Origin: UBA1479 sp964012715
GTDB taxonomy: Bacteria > Pseudomonadota > Alphaproteobacteria > Rhodospirillales > Casp-alpha2
Direction of reading: 5' to 3'
DNA length: 27,548 bases
Assembly: GCA_964012715.1 (NCBI GenBank)
Contig: CAXGUG010000050.1
Span: 1 to 27,548, forward strand
Shown: positions 15,215 through 22,706 of the stretch, in pieces
Layout of the letters: the number at the start of each line of letters is the position of its first letter
Position numbering within the stretch: position 1 is the stretch's first letter
Translations under genes and position numbers: made by a program
Notes under the pieces: generated by a model
What the model saw: only the letters and a program-made list of their open reading frames with translations
Database searches by the model: none
Told to the model about the DNA's origin: nothing

Positions 15215-15993
15215 CGTTGGCATCGGCGATATACGAAGGCGACGTGGTTCACGAGCGAAAGCGGCCGAAGCACCACCGGCTCCGCTACTCGGTGTTTTCC
15301 ATGCTGCTTGATCTGGACGAACTGCCCGCGCTCGGCAAGGTGACCCGCCTATTCGGCCACAACCGATTTGCGCCGTTGGCTTTCCACGACCGGGATCACG
15401 GGCCGGCGGACGGCAGTCCCCTGCGCCCATGGGCCGAGCAGCACCTGCGCCAGGCCGGCATCGATCCGGACGGCGGCCCGATCCGTCTTCTCTGTTATCC
15501 CCGGATCTTCGGATATGCCTTCAACCCGCTCAGCGTGTTTTTTTGCTACCGGCGGTCGGGCGCGCTGACCGCCATCCTTTACGAGGTCTGCAACACCTTC
15601 AAGGAACGCCATACTTATGTGATTCCGGTCGCCGATCAAAGCCGCCCGGTCATCAAGCAGTCCTGCGCCAAGGCGCTTTATGTCTCGCCCTTCATCGGCA
15701 TGGATGCATCCTATCAGTTCCGCATCGTGCCCCCGGGCGAGACCATCCGCATCGTTATCCGCCAGGAAGACAGCGACGGGCTGTTGCTGGCGGCGGCCTT
15801 CGCGGGGGGGCGCCGTCCGTTCTCTCCGCGCGGCCTGACGCGTGCCCTGATCCGGTTTCCGCTGCTGACGCTGAAGGTGATGGCGGGCATCCATTGGGAG
15901 GCCCTGAAGCTGTGGCTCAAGGGCCTGCCCGTATTCAAACATTCGCCGGCCGTGCGCCGTGTCCAATTCAGCATTGAAGAGAATGGAACGTAA
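15211..15993 (+). CDS. DUF1365 family protein
   Basis: Member of DUF1365 (260 aa, normal length). These proteins almost always sit between an FAD amine-oxidase-like gene and a cyclopropane fatty acid synthase gene. Seen: an N-terminal YEGDVVHERKRPKHHRLRY segment, the family hallmark LLCYPRIFGYAFNPLSVFFCYR near residues 92-113, and the later PFIGMDASYQFR segment. No catalytic residues are established. The Rhodobacter counterpart (RSP_1090, from memory) is implicated in ChrR turnover after singlet oxygen. A role in lipid modification or signalling is inferred. ATGA overlap upstream and a six-base gap downstream place it in the same operon. Confidence 0.92.
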   Translation: MTLASAIYEGDVVHERKRPKHHRLRYSVFSMLLDLDELPALGKVTRLFGHNRFAPLAFHDRDHGPADGSPLRPWAEQHLRQAGIDPDGGPIRLLCYPRIFGYAFNPLSVFFCYRRSGALTAILYEVCNTFKERHTYVIPVADQSRPVIKQSCAKALYVSPFIGMDASYQFRIVPPGETIRIVIRQEDSDGLLLAAAFAGGRRPFSPRGLTRALIRFPLLTLKVMAGIHWEALKLWLKGLPVFKHSPAVRRVQFSIEENGT

Positions 15994-15999
15994 CGAGAC

Positions 16000-17244
16000 A
16001 TGAGTGACGCCATTGCGAAAACGGTTTCTGGCTCCGTCTCCGATGCCAGCTCCGCCGACGGGATCCGGCCTCCCGGTGTCCGCGAGCGGCTGTTGCGCCG
16101 TGCCCTGGCGCGGCTTCAGGTCGGGCGATTGCATGCCGTCCTGCCGTCGGGCCGGCGGGTGACCGTCGACGGTGTCGCACCCGGACCGGAAGCGACGGTG
16201 CGTATCCGAAACTGGCGCCTGGTCAATCGCATGCTGCTGGGCGGTGACATGGGGGTGGCCGAAGGCTACATGGCCGGGGACTGGGACAGCCCGGACCTGG
16301 CGGCGGTGTTCGACCTCAGCCTGCGCAACGAACGCGCCTTGACCGGGGTCTTCCGCCAACCCTGGCCGGTTCGTTTGTTGAGCCGCCTGCGCCATGCCAT
16401 GCACGCCAACACGCCGCGCGGCAGCCGCCGCAACATCGCCGCCCATTACGACCTGGGCAATGCGTTCTACGGTCACTGGCTGGACGAAACGATGTCCTAT
16501 TCGTCGGCCCTGTTCGAATCGCTGGACGAGCCGATGGCGGGCGGGCAACGCCGCAAGTACGAACGCCTGGCACGGGCCCTGGACCTGCGTCCGGGCGACC
16601 ACGTGCTTGAGATCGGATGCGGCTGGGGCGGCTTCGCCGAGATCGCCGCGCGCGACTTTGGATGCCGCGTCACGGGCCTGACCCTGTCCGTCGAACAGGC
16701 AGCCTTCGCGCGGGCGCGCATGGCGGACCTGGGCCTGGACGACCGGGTCGACATCCGGATCGAGGACTATCGCGCCGCCCGGGGCACCTACGACAAGATC
16801 GCCTCCATCGAGATGTTCGAGGCCGTGGGCGAGGCCTACTGGCCGACCTATCTGAACACTTTGAAAGCGCGTCTTGCGCCCGGCGGCCGCGCGGGATTGC
16901 AGGTCATCACGATCCACGATGCGCATTTCGAAAGCTATCGCCGTACGCCGGACTTCATTCAGCGCTACATCTTTCCGGGCGGCATGCTGCCGGGCCCGAA
17001 CGCATTCGCCGATGCGGTCGCTCGGGCCGGCCTGCGGCTGACCGACGCATTTTTCTTCGGCCCGTCCTATGCGGAAACGCTGCGCCGCTGGGAGGCCGAC
17101 TTCCTCGCCGCCTGGCCCGAGATCGAGAAGTTGGGCTTTGACGAACGCTTTCGCCGCATGTGGCATTATTATCTGAAGTACTGCGAAGTCGGGTTCGATG
17201 CCGGTCGTATCGACGTCGGCCAGTTCGTGATCGGCGCCGGGTGA
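16000..17244 (+). CDS. Cyclopropane-fatty-acyl-phospholipid synthase-like SAM methyltransferase
   Basis: SAM-dependent enzyme acting on unsaturated acyl chains of membrane phospholipids. It could make cyclopropane or, as suggested for relatives in this regulon, methylated acyl chains on the route to furan fatty acids. Seen: HYDLGNAFYGHWLDETMSYS (about 149-168), diagnostic of the family; SAM motif EIGCGWGG (about 204-211); SIEMFEAVGEAYW; QRYIFPGG; and C395 in YYLKYCEVGF, matching the conserved active-site Cys near the C terminus. The 414-aa length includes the N-terminal lipid-binding domain. All key motifs are intact. Whether the product is a ring or a methyl group cannot be told from sequence. 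Confidence 0.93.
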   Translation: MSDAIAKTVSGSVSDASSADGIRPPGVRERLLRRALARLQVGRLHAVLPSGRRVTVDGVAPGPEATVRIRNWRLVNRMLLGGDMGVAEGYMAGDWDSPDLAAVFDLSLRNERALTGVFRQPWPVRLLSRLRHAMHANTPRGSRRNIAAHYDLGNAFYGHWLDETMSYSSALFESLDEPMAGGQRRKYERLARALDLRPGDHVLEIGCGWGGFAEIAARDFGCRVTGLTLSVEQAAFARARMADLGLDDRVDIRIEDYRAARGTYDKIASIEMFEAVGEAYWPTYLNTLKARLAPGGRAGLQVITIHDAHFESYRRTPDFIQRYIFPGGMLPGPNAFADAVARAGLRLTDAFFFGPSYAETLRRWEADFLAAWPEIEKLGFDERFRRMWHYYLKYCEVGFDAGRIDVGQFVIGAG

Positions 17245-17258
17245 CGCGGGACGCCGCC

Positions 17259-18575
17259 ATGCCGTTGTCCCGGCGCATCCTGCTGGCCTATGCCTTGCCT
17301 GCGGTCGTCGTCTCGCTGCCGATCATCCCGGTCTACATTCACCTGCCCAGGCTTTATGGGATCGAGCTCGGCCTGGGGTTGGCGGCGGTGGGGTGGATTC
17401 TTCTGGCCGCGCGGCTGTTCGATACGGTCACCGATCCGCTGATCGGCGCCCTGAGCGACCGGACGCGGATCGCCGGTTGCCGCCGCAAACCATGGATCGC
17501 TGTCGGCGCGATGGTTGCCGGCATTGGCCTATGGCAGGTCCTGATGCCGCCCGACGCCTCCGGCTCCGCGTATCTGCTGGTCTGGTCGATGGTCCTCTAC
17601 GGCGGTTGGACCATGGTCGCCGTGCCCTATCTGACCTGGGGCGCGGAGCTTTCCGGTGACTATCATGAGCGGTCGCGCGTCACGTCCTGGCGGGAAGCCC
17701 TGGGCTTGATCGGCATCGTCGGCGCGGCGGTCCTGTCCTCGGCCCTGACGGAGGCCGGACGCAGCGAACGGGACGCCATGGCCGCCATCGTCTGGGTCGC
17801 GGTGCTGGGTGGGGCCGCCGTGATCCCGCTTTTGCTGTGGACCGTCCCGGAAAAGGCCGCCCCCAGCGGGCCGCCCGGTCCCGCGGGCCCGGCCCGCATC
17901 GCGGCCGCGCTGGTTGGACTGGTCCGCAACAAGCCGTTTGTCCGCCTGCTTTTCGCCTGGTTCGCCAATGGTCTGGCCAACGGCATCCCGGCGGTTCTGT
18001 TCCTGGTGTATCTGCAGTATGGCCTGGGGGCCGGCCCGGACCAGCGGGCGCTATTCATCCTCGTCTATTTCCTCGCCGCCGTGATCTCGATCCCCGCTTG
18101 GCTGATGCTCGTCCATCGCATGGACAAGCATCGGCTGTGGTGCCTGGCGATGATCGCCGCCTGTCTTGCCTTCGCCGCCGTGCCGCTGTTGCCGGCCGGC
18201 GCCTTCGCGGCCTTCGCTGTGGTCTGCGTGGTGACCGGGGCCGCCCTGGGCGCCGATCTTTCCCTGCCGCCGGCGATCCAGGCGGACGTCATCGATTACG
18301 GACGCCTGCGCGGGGGCGTTGACCGCGCCGGCCTGCAATTCGCCTTCTGGGGGATGAGCACGAAACTGGCGCTGGCGGCGGCGGTGGGGCTGGCCCTGCC
18401 GGGCGTTGCCGCATTGGGGTTCGATCCGGATGCGCCTAGCCGCGGCGGAATCCTGGCGCTGATCATGATCTATGCGGTTGTTCCCATCGTAATAAAGGGT
18501 GTGGCGATCGGAACCATGTGGCGGTTTCCTCTGACGGCCGCCAGGCAACGGGCGATCCGCCGCCGGCTCGTTTAA
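17259..18575 (+). CDS. MFS transporter, GPH (sugar:cation symporter) type
   Basis: Polytopic inner-membrane carrier (438 aa) with about twelve hydrophobic segments. Seen: the GPH-like N-terminal half with LAARLFDTVTDPLIGALSDRTR and the basic RRKPWIAVGA loop, and a central cytoplasmic loop rich in Pro and Gly (KAAPSGPPGPAGPAR). The Asp in the DTVTDP motif is typical of cation-coupled members. ATG 17259 is chosen. A GTG at 17241 overlaps the previous stop, and the frame is open back to 17160, inside the methyltransferase gene. The equivalent gene in the Rhodobacter cluster is also a GPH-like carrier. The substrate is unknown; lipid or lipid-precursor handling is a guess from context. Confidence 0.9.
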   Translation: MPLSRRILLAYALPAVVVSLPIIPVYIHLPRLYGIELGLGLAAVGWILLAARLFDTVTDPLIGALSDRTRIAGCRRKPWIAVGAMVAGIGLWQVLMPPDASGSAYLLVWSMVLYGGWTMVAVPYLTWGAELSGDYHERSRVTSWREALGLIGIVGAAVLSSALTEAGRSERDAMAAIVWVAVLGGAAVIPLLLWTVPEKAAPSGPPGPAGPARIAAALVGLVRNKPFVRLLFAWFANGLANGIPAVLFLVYLQYGLGAGPDQRALFILVYFLAAVISIPAWLMLVHRMDKHRLWCLAMIAACLAFAAVPLLPAGAFAAFAVVCVVTGAALGADLSLPPAIQADVIDYGRLRGGVDRAGLQFAFWGMSTKLALAAAVGLALPGVAALGFDPDAPSRGGILALIMIYAVVPIVIKGVAIGTMWRFPLTAARQRAIRRRLV

Positions 18576-18599
18576 ACCACAAACCCGGGAACCCAAATA

Positions 18600-19205
18600 A
18601 TGGTTGGACGCATCGTTATCGCCGTCTCTGCTTTTCTGATGTTGAACGGATGTACAAAGATGAAACCCGTTGAGTTCAAGGACCAATCCCCCGTCCTGTT
18701 GATCGAGGATTACTTCCAAGGATCGACGAAAGCTTGGGGCATTTTCGAAGATCGGTTCGGCACCCTGCGGCGGCAGTTCGTGGTGGAGATCACGGGCACC
18801 TGGGACGGAACGGTCCTGCAACTGGACGAACGTTTTCAGTATTCCGACGGCGAGACCGACCGCCGCGTATGGCGTATCCGCAAGACCGACGATCACACCT
18901 ACGAAGGCGAAGCCGACGACGTGATCGGCAAGGCCAAGGGTGAAGCCTACGGCAACGCGCTGAATTGGCGGTACGACATGGACCTGAAGATCGGCGACGG
19001 AACCGTCCGCGTGCAGTTCGACGACTGGATGTTTCTCCAACCGTCGAACGTTCTGATAAACCGGGCGAAGGTCAGCAAGTTCGGGATCGAGGTGGGATCG
19101 GTTACCCTTGCCTTCATCAAGCCCGAGAAGGCCCTGCACATGTCCGGGGAGGTTCTCAGCGAATGGCTAACCGTCCACGAATCCACGCGAGGAGCCATCC
19201 AATAA
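18600..19205 (+). CDS. DUF3833 lipoprotein
   Basis: 201-aa membrane-anchored lipoprotein. Seen: a signal peptide with lipobox LNGC, giving a lipidated C18, then the DUF3833 core with LLIEDYFQGSTKAWGIFEDRFG and WRIRKTDDHTYEGEADDVIGKAKGEAYGNALNWRYDM. The domain is probably a beta-barrel, lipocalin-like fold that could bind a hydrophobic ligand (inference). DUF3833 genes commonly accompany cfa/DUF1365 clusters. It is the last gene of the rightward operon. Its last 50 bases overlap, on the opposite strand, the 3' end of the NTF2-like gene, so the two island operons converge without an intervening terminator. Confidence 0.92.
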   Translation: MVGRIVIAVSAFLMLNGCTKMKPVEFKDQSPVLLIEDYFQGSTKAWGIFEDRFGTLRRQFVVEITGTWDGTVLQLDERFQYSDGETDRRVWRIRKTDDHTYEGEADDVIGKAKGEAYGNALNWRYDMDLKIGDGTVRVQFDDWMFLQPSNVLINRAKVSKFGIEVGSVTLAFIKPEKALHMSGEVLSEWLTVHESTRGAIQ

Positions 19206-19587
19206 CCGGCAGACGTTCATAGAACGCCGACGCCGCATCCCAATGGTCGATGTGGCTGACGACTTTTCCGTCTGCCCCCAAGGTGATGACGCTGGCCCCG
19301 TCGAAAACCCATTCCCGTTTGCCCAGCCGGCCCGCGAACCGCCAGTTCATGAAACAGGTCGCGCCGTCCTGCGCCATGCCGTGCACCGTGAAGCGGATGC
19401 CGGATACGTTTTTGAACATATGCTCGAAGACGCGGCGCATGGCGTTCAGCCCGCGCACGTCGTTGAATGGATCCTTGAAGCGGACATCAACGGCGACATG
19501 GTCCCCCAAGGCGTCAAGCGTTTGCGGGGTCAGTGTTTCAAGATAGTGCCGATAGCGGTCGGCGGCGTCGGTCGGTCGCGATGTCAT
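19156..19587 (-). CDS. NTF2-like (SnoaL-type) family protein
   Basis: 143-aa single-domain protein of the NTF2/SnoaL fold, a cone-shaped ligand-binding or isomerase-like scaffold. Seen: an N-terminal RYRHYLETLTPQTLDALGDHVAVDVRFKDPFNDVRGL segment, then FEHMFKNVSG and the central strand pattern CFMNWRFAGRLGKREWVFDGASVITLGADGKVVSHIDHWDAASAFYERLP, all typical. It follows the SDR gene with an ATGA overlap. NTF2-like genes are found with SDR, FAD oxidase, DUF1365 and cfa genes in many proteobacteria, so it likely helps lipid oxidation chemistry, but no reaction is known. The 3' end overlaps the DUF3833 gene antisense by 50 bp. Confidence 0.9.
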   Translation of the reverse strand: MTSRPTDAADRYRHYLETLTPQTLDALGDHVAVDVRFKDPFNDVRGLNAMRRVFEHMFKNVSGIRFTVHGMAQDGATCFMNWRFAGRLGKREWVFDGASVITLGADGKVVSHIDHWDAASAFYERLPVIGWLLAWIRGRLAIR

Positions 19588-20348
19588 TTGCGCAGCATGC
19601 GCCGCGTGACGGCGAAGAACAAGCGATCGGGCAGCAGCTTCATCAGCTTCATCAGCAGAGCAAACCGCAGGGGAAAAGCGATTTCGAAGCTGTCACCCTG
19701 CAGTCCGTCGATGATGCCGTCCACCGCCTCCTCGACGTCAATGAGAAAGGGCATGGGAAAGTCGTTCTTGTCCGTTAGCGGCGTTTTCACGAAACCCGGA
19801 TTGATGAGACGCATATCCACACCCGCCGCCGCCAGTTCCGGGCGCAGCGACTCGCACAGATTGATAAGCCCGGCTTTCGACGCGCCGTAGGCGGCCGCCC
19901 CTGGGAGGCCTCGATACCCAGCCAGGGACGCGACCACGGCGATCTGGCCCGCACCGCGCGCCATGAAACGCGCCATGATGGGCGCCAGGCAGTTCAGTGT
20001 TCCCGACAGGTTGGTGTCGATGACGCCTCGCGCCTCGGCCGCTGAAAATTCCACCGCCGGGGTCGGCCGGTGGGTCCCCGCGTTGAGGACCGCGAGGTCC
20101 AGTGGACCCAGCCGGTTTTCAATCACCTCGACCATGACGTCCGCGCGCCCGGCATCTGTGATGTCCAGGGGGAATCCGGTGATGCGCCCGCCGTCCGCAA
20201 CCTGCTCCAGGGAGATCAGGTCCTGCTCCGACCGGGCGCTGGCGGCGACGATATAGCCCTGGCGCGCCAGGCGCAGGGCCAGGGCGCGCCCGATGCCCTT
20301 TCCCGCGCCGGTGACCCAGGCCGCCTTGGGGCGGTCGGTCTCGATCAT
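19584..20348 (-). CDS. Short-chain dehydrogenase/reductase (SDR)
   Basis: Classical SDR of 254 aa, a cytoplasmic NAD(P)-dependent oxidoreductase. Seen: cofactor motif TGAGKGIG; NAG in VLNAGTH; and the catalytic set with Ser in VASLAGY and Tyr-x3-Lys in YGASK. The start at 20348 overlaps the upstream gene's stop by ATGA. The frame is open back to 20441, but the extra 31 residues are not SDR-like and would overlap that gene. The C-terminal region has a hydrophobic, basic tail (FALLMKLMKLLPDRLFFAVTRR) that could touch the membrane. An SDR in the same regulon is known in Rhodobacter. The substrate, perhaps an oxidised acyl chain, is inferred. Confidence 0.93.
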   Translation of the reverse strand: MIETDRPKAAWVTGAGKGIGRALALRLARQGYIVAASARSEQDLISLEQVADGGRITGFPLDITDAGRADVMVEVIENRLGPLDLAVLNAGTHRPTPAVEFSAAEARGVIDTNLSGTLNCLAPIMARFMARGAGQIAVVASLAGYRGLPGAAAYGASKAGLINLCESLRPELAAAGVDMRLINPGFVKTPLTDKNDFPMPFLIDVEEAVDGIIDGLQGDSFEIAFPLRFALLMKLMKLLPDRLFFAVTRRMLRK

Positions 20349-21061
20349 CCCGATGTCCTCTTGCTGGGGCCGCCCTGGCATTGGCGGCATACATAGTCGA
20401 TCAACGAGCCATCCCGGCCTTGGAACCGCATTTTCACCCAACGTCCCGCCGCGTCGTACCAGACGTCGGTCTGCAGATCGCCCGTATAGGCATAATGGGT
20501 CGCGGCGACGGGCCCACGTTCCGTTTCCACGCGGTCGGGACCGCTCGCCTCAATACGAACTTTGTTGATCTGTCCGGTCAATGTGTTGAGGACTCGATTC
20601 TGGCCAAGCACCCCAGCGTTCCAGTGATTTGTAGGGAAAAGAGGGGACGATGTTTCATAGGCGATGTCACCGGCCGCAACGTAGATGCGCTTGCCGATCC
20701 GCCGAGCCTGCACTTCCAGAACGGCGCCATCGTCATCGACAGTCGTCCGGATCGCGGACAGGCCGCCATCCGTCCACAATGCTCTGGAATCGTAACGATA
20801 ACGATAGACGGTGACGCCTAGAAACGTGACCTGGATCTGGAACTGAGCCTCGACGGCGAGCCCCTTATCGTCCTCCTGAAACCGCACCCGGTGAAAGCCG
20901 ACACGGGTTCCATTGCGATAAACGTCGAAGTGAATCTCGTCTCCGTTATGGATCGCTTGATCGGTGTTGCGGGCATGACGCGCCGTATCGTTCGAAGCCC
21001 CGGGCTCCGTAACCGCGACGATGAATAAGGCGGCAAGACCAACGGAAAAAATTATACGCAC
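20345..21061 (-). CDS. Secreted DUF6134-like protein
   Basis: 238-aa exported protein of unknown function. Seen: an N-terminal signal peptide (RIIFSVGLAALFIVAVTEPGAS, split near residue 23), then a beta-rich domain. It opens with EIHFDVYRNGTRVGFHRVRF and has repeated YRYRYDSRALWTDGGLSAI and WYDAAGRWVKMRF patterns. These resemble DUF6134/DUF3108-type periplasmic domains. A CRQCQ motif near the C terminus could form a disulfide or bind metal. The start is GTG at 21061 with AGGTGA just upstream. It is the first gene of a leftward operon (this gene, SDR, NTF2-like) joined by ATGA overlaps and preceded by a TGATCC-type promoter, so stress induction is likely. Confidence 0.8.
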   Translation of the reverse strand: MRIIFSVGLAALFIVAVTEPGASNDTARHARNTDQAIHNGDEIHFDVYRNGTRVGFHRVRFQEDDKGLAVEAQFQIQVTFLGVTVYRYRYDSRALWTDGGLSAIRTTVDDDGAVLEVQARRIGKRIYVAAGDIAYETSSPLFPTNHWNAGVLGQNRVLNTLTGQINKVRIEASGPDRVETERGPVAATHYAYTGDLQTDVWYDAAGRWVKMRFQGRDGSLIDYVCRQCQGGPSKRTSG

Positions 21062-21106
21062 GTGTCACCTGGGTCCGATCCATTAGTGGTTTGTTCGGCT
21101 CAATTA

Positions 21107-21136
21107 ATTGTACGCAGAATGCCCGTGGATGGATCA
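21107..21136 (-). promoter_or_regulatory. RpoE-dependent promoter of the DUF6134-SDR-NTF2 operon
   Basis: On the minus strand, TGATCC (21136-21131), 18 bases, then TACAAT (21112-21107). Both hexamers and the spacing are identical to the rpoE promoter at 13733-13704, including the flanking GCG before the -10. The expected transcription start is about 40 bases before the GTG start. Confidence 0.75.
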
Positions 21137-21153
21137 CAACCCTTCTGTAGGCC

Positions 21154-21198
21154 CCTGAATTCAGCAACCCGGCGCAAAACAATCGCGCCGGATTCAGG
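21154..21198. repeat. Compound inverted repeat between operon promoter and integrase remnant
   Basis: Two nested 7-bp dyads: CCTGAAT (21154-21160) with ATTCAGG (21192-21198), and CCGGCGC (21169-21175) with GCGCCGG (21185-21191). An eight-base bulge is on the left side. No T-run follows on either strand. A directly repeated GTAACGCTC (21218-21226 and 21240-21248) lies just beyond, 22 bases apart. These could be recombinase or regulator sites of the element. Confidence 0.5.
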
Positions 21199-21766
21199 CG
21201 GGGCGGCCGACGTGTACGTAACGCTCTCCCCTACGTAATGTAACGCTCCATCGCATCCGCATCTCGCTCGACGGAACCTCGTGCATACCCCTTAAGCTTA
21301 ACTGGCGGAACGTGGACCTCGCCAACAACCGCGTCCTGTTCGTCAAAACGAAGAACGGGGAAGATCGGTCCGTTCGGTTGACCAACCGGGCAAGGGCGAT
21401 CCTCGAACACCTGGGGCCGCATGACACGGGCCCGGTGTTCACCTATCAGGGCAAGCCCATGTCGGACGTCACGACGTCGTTTGAACGGGCCCGCAAGGTC
21501 GCGGGCCTGGAAGACGTTCGCTTTCACGATCTGCGGCATACCTTCGCGTCACGTCTCGTGCAGCAAGGCGTGCCGCTCCACGTGGTGATGCAACTGACCG
21601 GGCATAAGTCGTTCGTGATGGTGCAACGCTACGCCCACCTCGCCCCGGAGTTCCAAGAGCGTGCCATCGGGGCATTGAATGATGTGGTCGATGGGTCCGA
21701 TGAGGGCGCTTCGACCTACTGGCACGTTTTGGGCACAGTCGGCGAAAAATCGAAGACGCGCGGAAA

Positions 21767-21883
<117 letters not shown>

Positions 21884-22022
21884 ACTTGGTCCCACGTAGG
21901 CGTTTGCCATTGCAGGAAAACTTGGGATGTTCCGGCGAACCGGGACCCGGAAAATAGGACTGCCGGGGTCCCCGGTCAACCGGGAGGCGGAACATAATGA
22001 CGGAAGGGTTCCGATGGCAAGG

Positions 22023-22060
22023 GGAAAAATCACGCTATTTGTTCGAAACGTGATTTTCCC
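22023..22060 (-). terminator. Likely terminator of the FYDLN-acid protein gene
   Basis: On the minus strand a 12-bp stem (22060-22049 with 22034-22023, one G-T wobble) ends in a run of five T residues within the stem's 3' arm. It starts 13 bases after the stop at 22073. The remaining gap to the tRNA (21884-22022) shows only GC-rich sequence where the tRNA promoter must lie. Confidence 0.65.
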
Positions 22061-22072
22061 GCGCCGGACGGC

Positions 22073-22477
22073 CTATTCCTTGACGTCGTCTTCCGACTCG
22101 ATGTGTTCGCGAACTTCGTCCAGGTCGTCGTCGTCTTCGCCGAGATCCGCCGTATCCTCCATGAGGTCGTCGTCCTCGTCGTCGTCGAGCGAATCGTCCA
22201 CGTCGTCGTCCACGTCATCACCCAGATCGTCGTCATCGATCTCGGGCAGAACGTCGTCCAGATCGTCCTCGTCATCCTCGGCTGCGGCTTTCGCCTGCTT
22301 CGGCTTGGTCTCGGACTGGGCGGCCGGCTTCGGCGCACTGCGCTTCGGTCGGAACGCCTGCATCGGATCGTTCTCCGCGCCGCATGACGGACAAACCGCC
22401 GGCGAGCGTTGCATGTCGTAAAATTTATTGCCGCAACCGGTGCAGGTGATCTTGCGGCCCCATTCGGGTTTCGCCAC
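22073..22477 (-). CDS. TIGR02300 / FYDLN-acid family zinc-ribbon protein
   Basis: Small alphaproteobacterial protein (134 aa) of unknown function. Seen: the conserved start MAKPEWG, a zinc ribbon with C12-x2-C15 and C29-x2-C32, and the FYD signature at residues 19-21. A short basic, Ala/Pro linker leads to an extremely acidic tail (about residues 66-134, mostly Asp and Glu). The acidic tail could mimic nucleic acid or bind basic proteins (inference). Its place next to aroA-cmk-rpsA is conserved in alphaproteobacteria. A TTGACA on the minus strand (22583-22578) may be its -35, with a poor -10. It is divergent from aroA. Confidence 0.92.
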   Translation of the reverse strand: MAKPEWGRKITCTGCGNKFYDMQRSPAVCPSCGAENDPMQAFRPKRSAPKPAAQSETKPKQAKAAAEDDEDDLDDVLPEIDDDDLGDDVDDDVDDSLDDDEDDDLMEDTADLGEDDDDLDEVREHIESEDDVKE

Positions 22478-22706
22478 GGGCTGCCTCCCGCTGTTTGAAG
22501 TTGTGCCTGAATCCCCCCAAGGGGCGTGATTTCCTTATCGCGTCTTCGTCGTGCCCAATGCCATGAACACCGCCCCCTGTCAAAAGCAAAATGCCCCTAA
22601 TTTCACATTCCACGGATGATTGGCGGCGGGCGGCCCGATATGCTAGAGAGCCGCGGCGGCGCAGCACCGCCGACCGATCGATTTTTCTTGGGGAGAGCCC
22701 GTTTCC

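Noticed and set aside
12241..21766. CRISPR array or phage genes in the island
   Set aside because: No regularly spaced repeats and no structural or replication genes. All cargo frames belong to the stress/lipid regulon.
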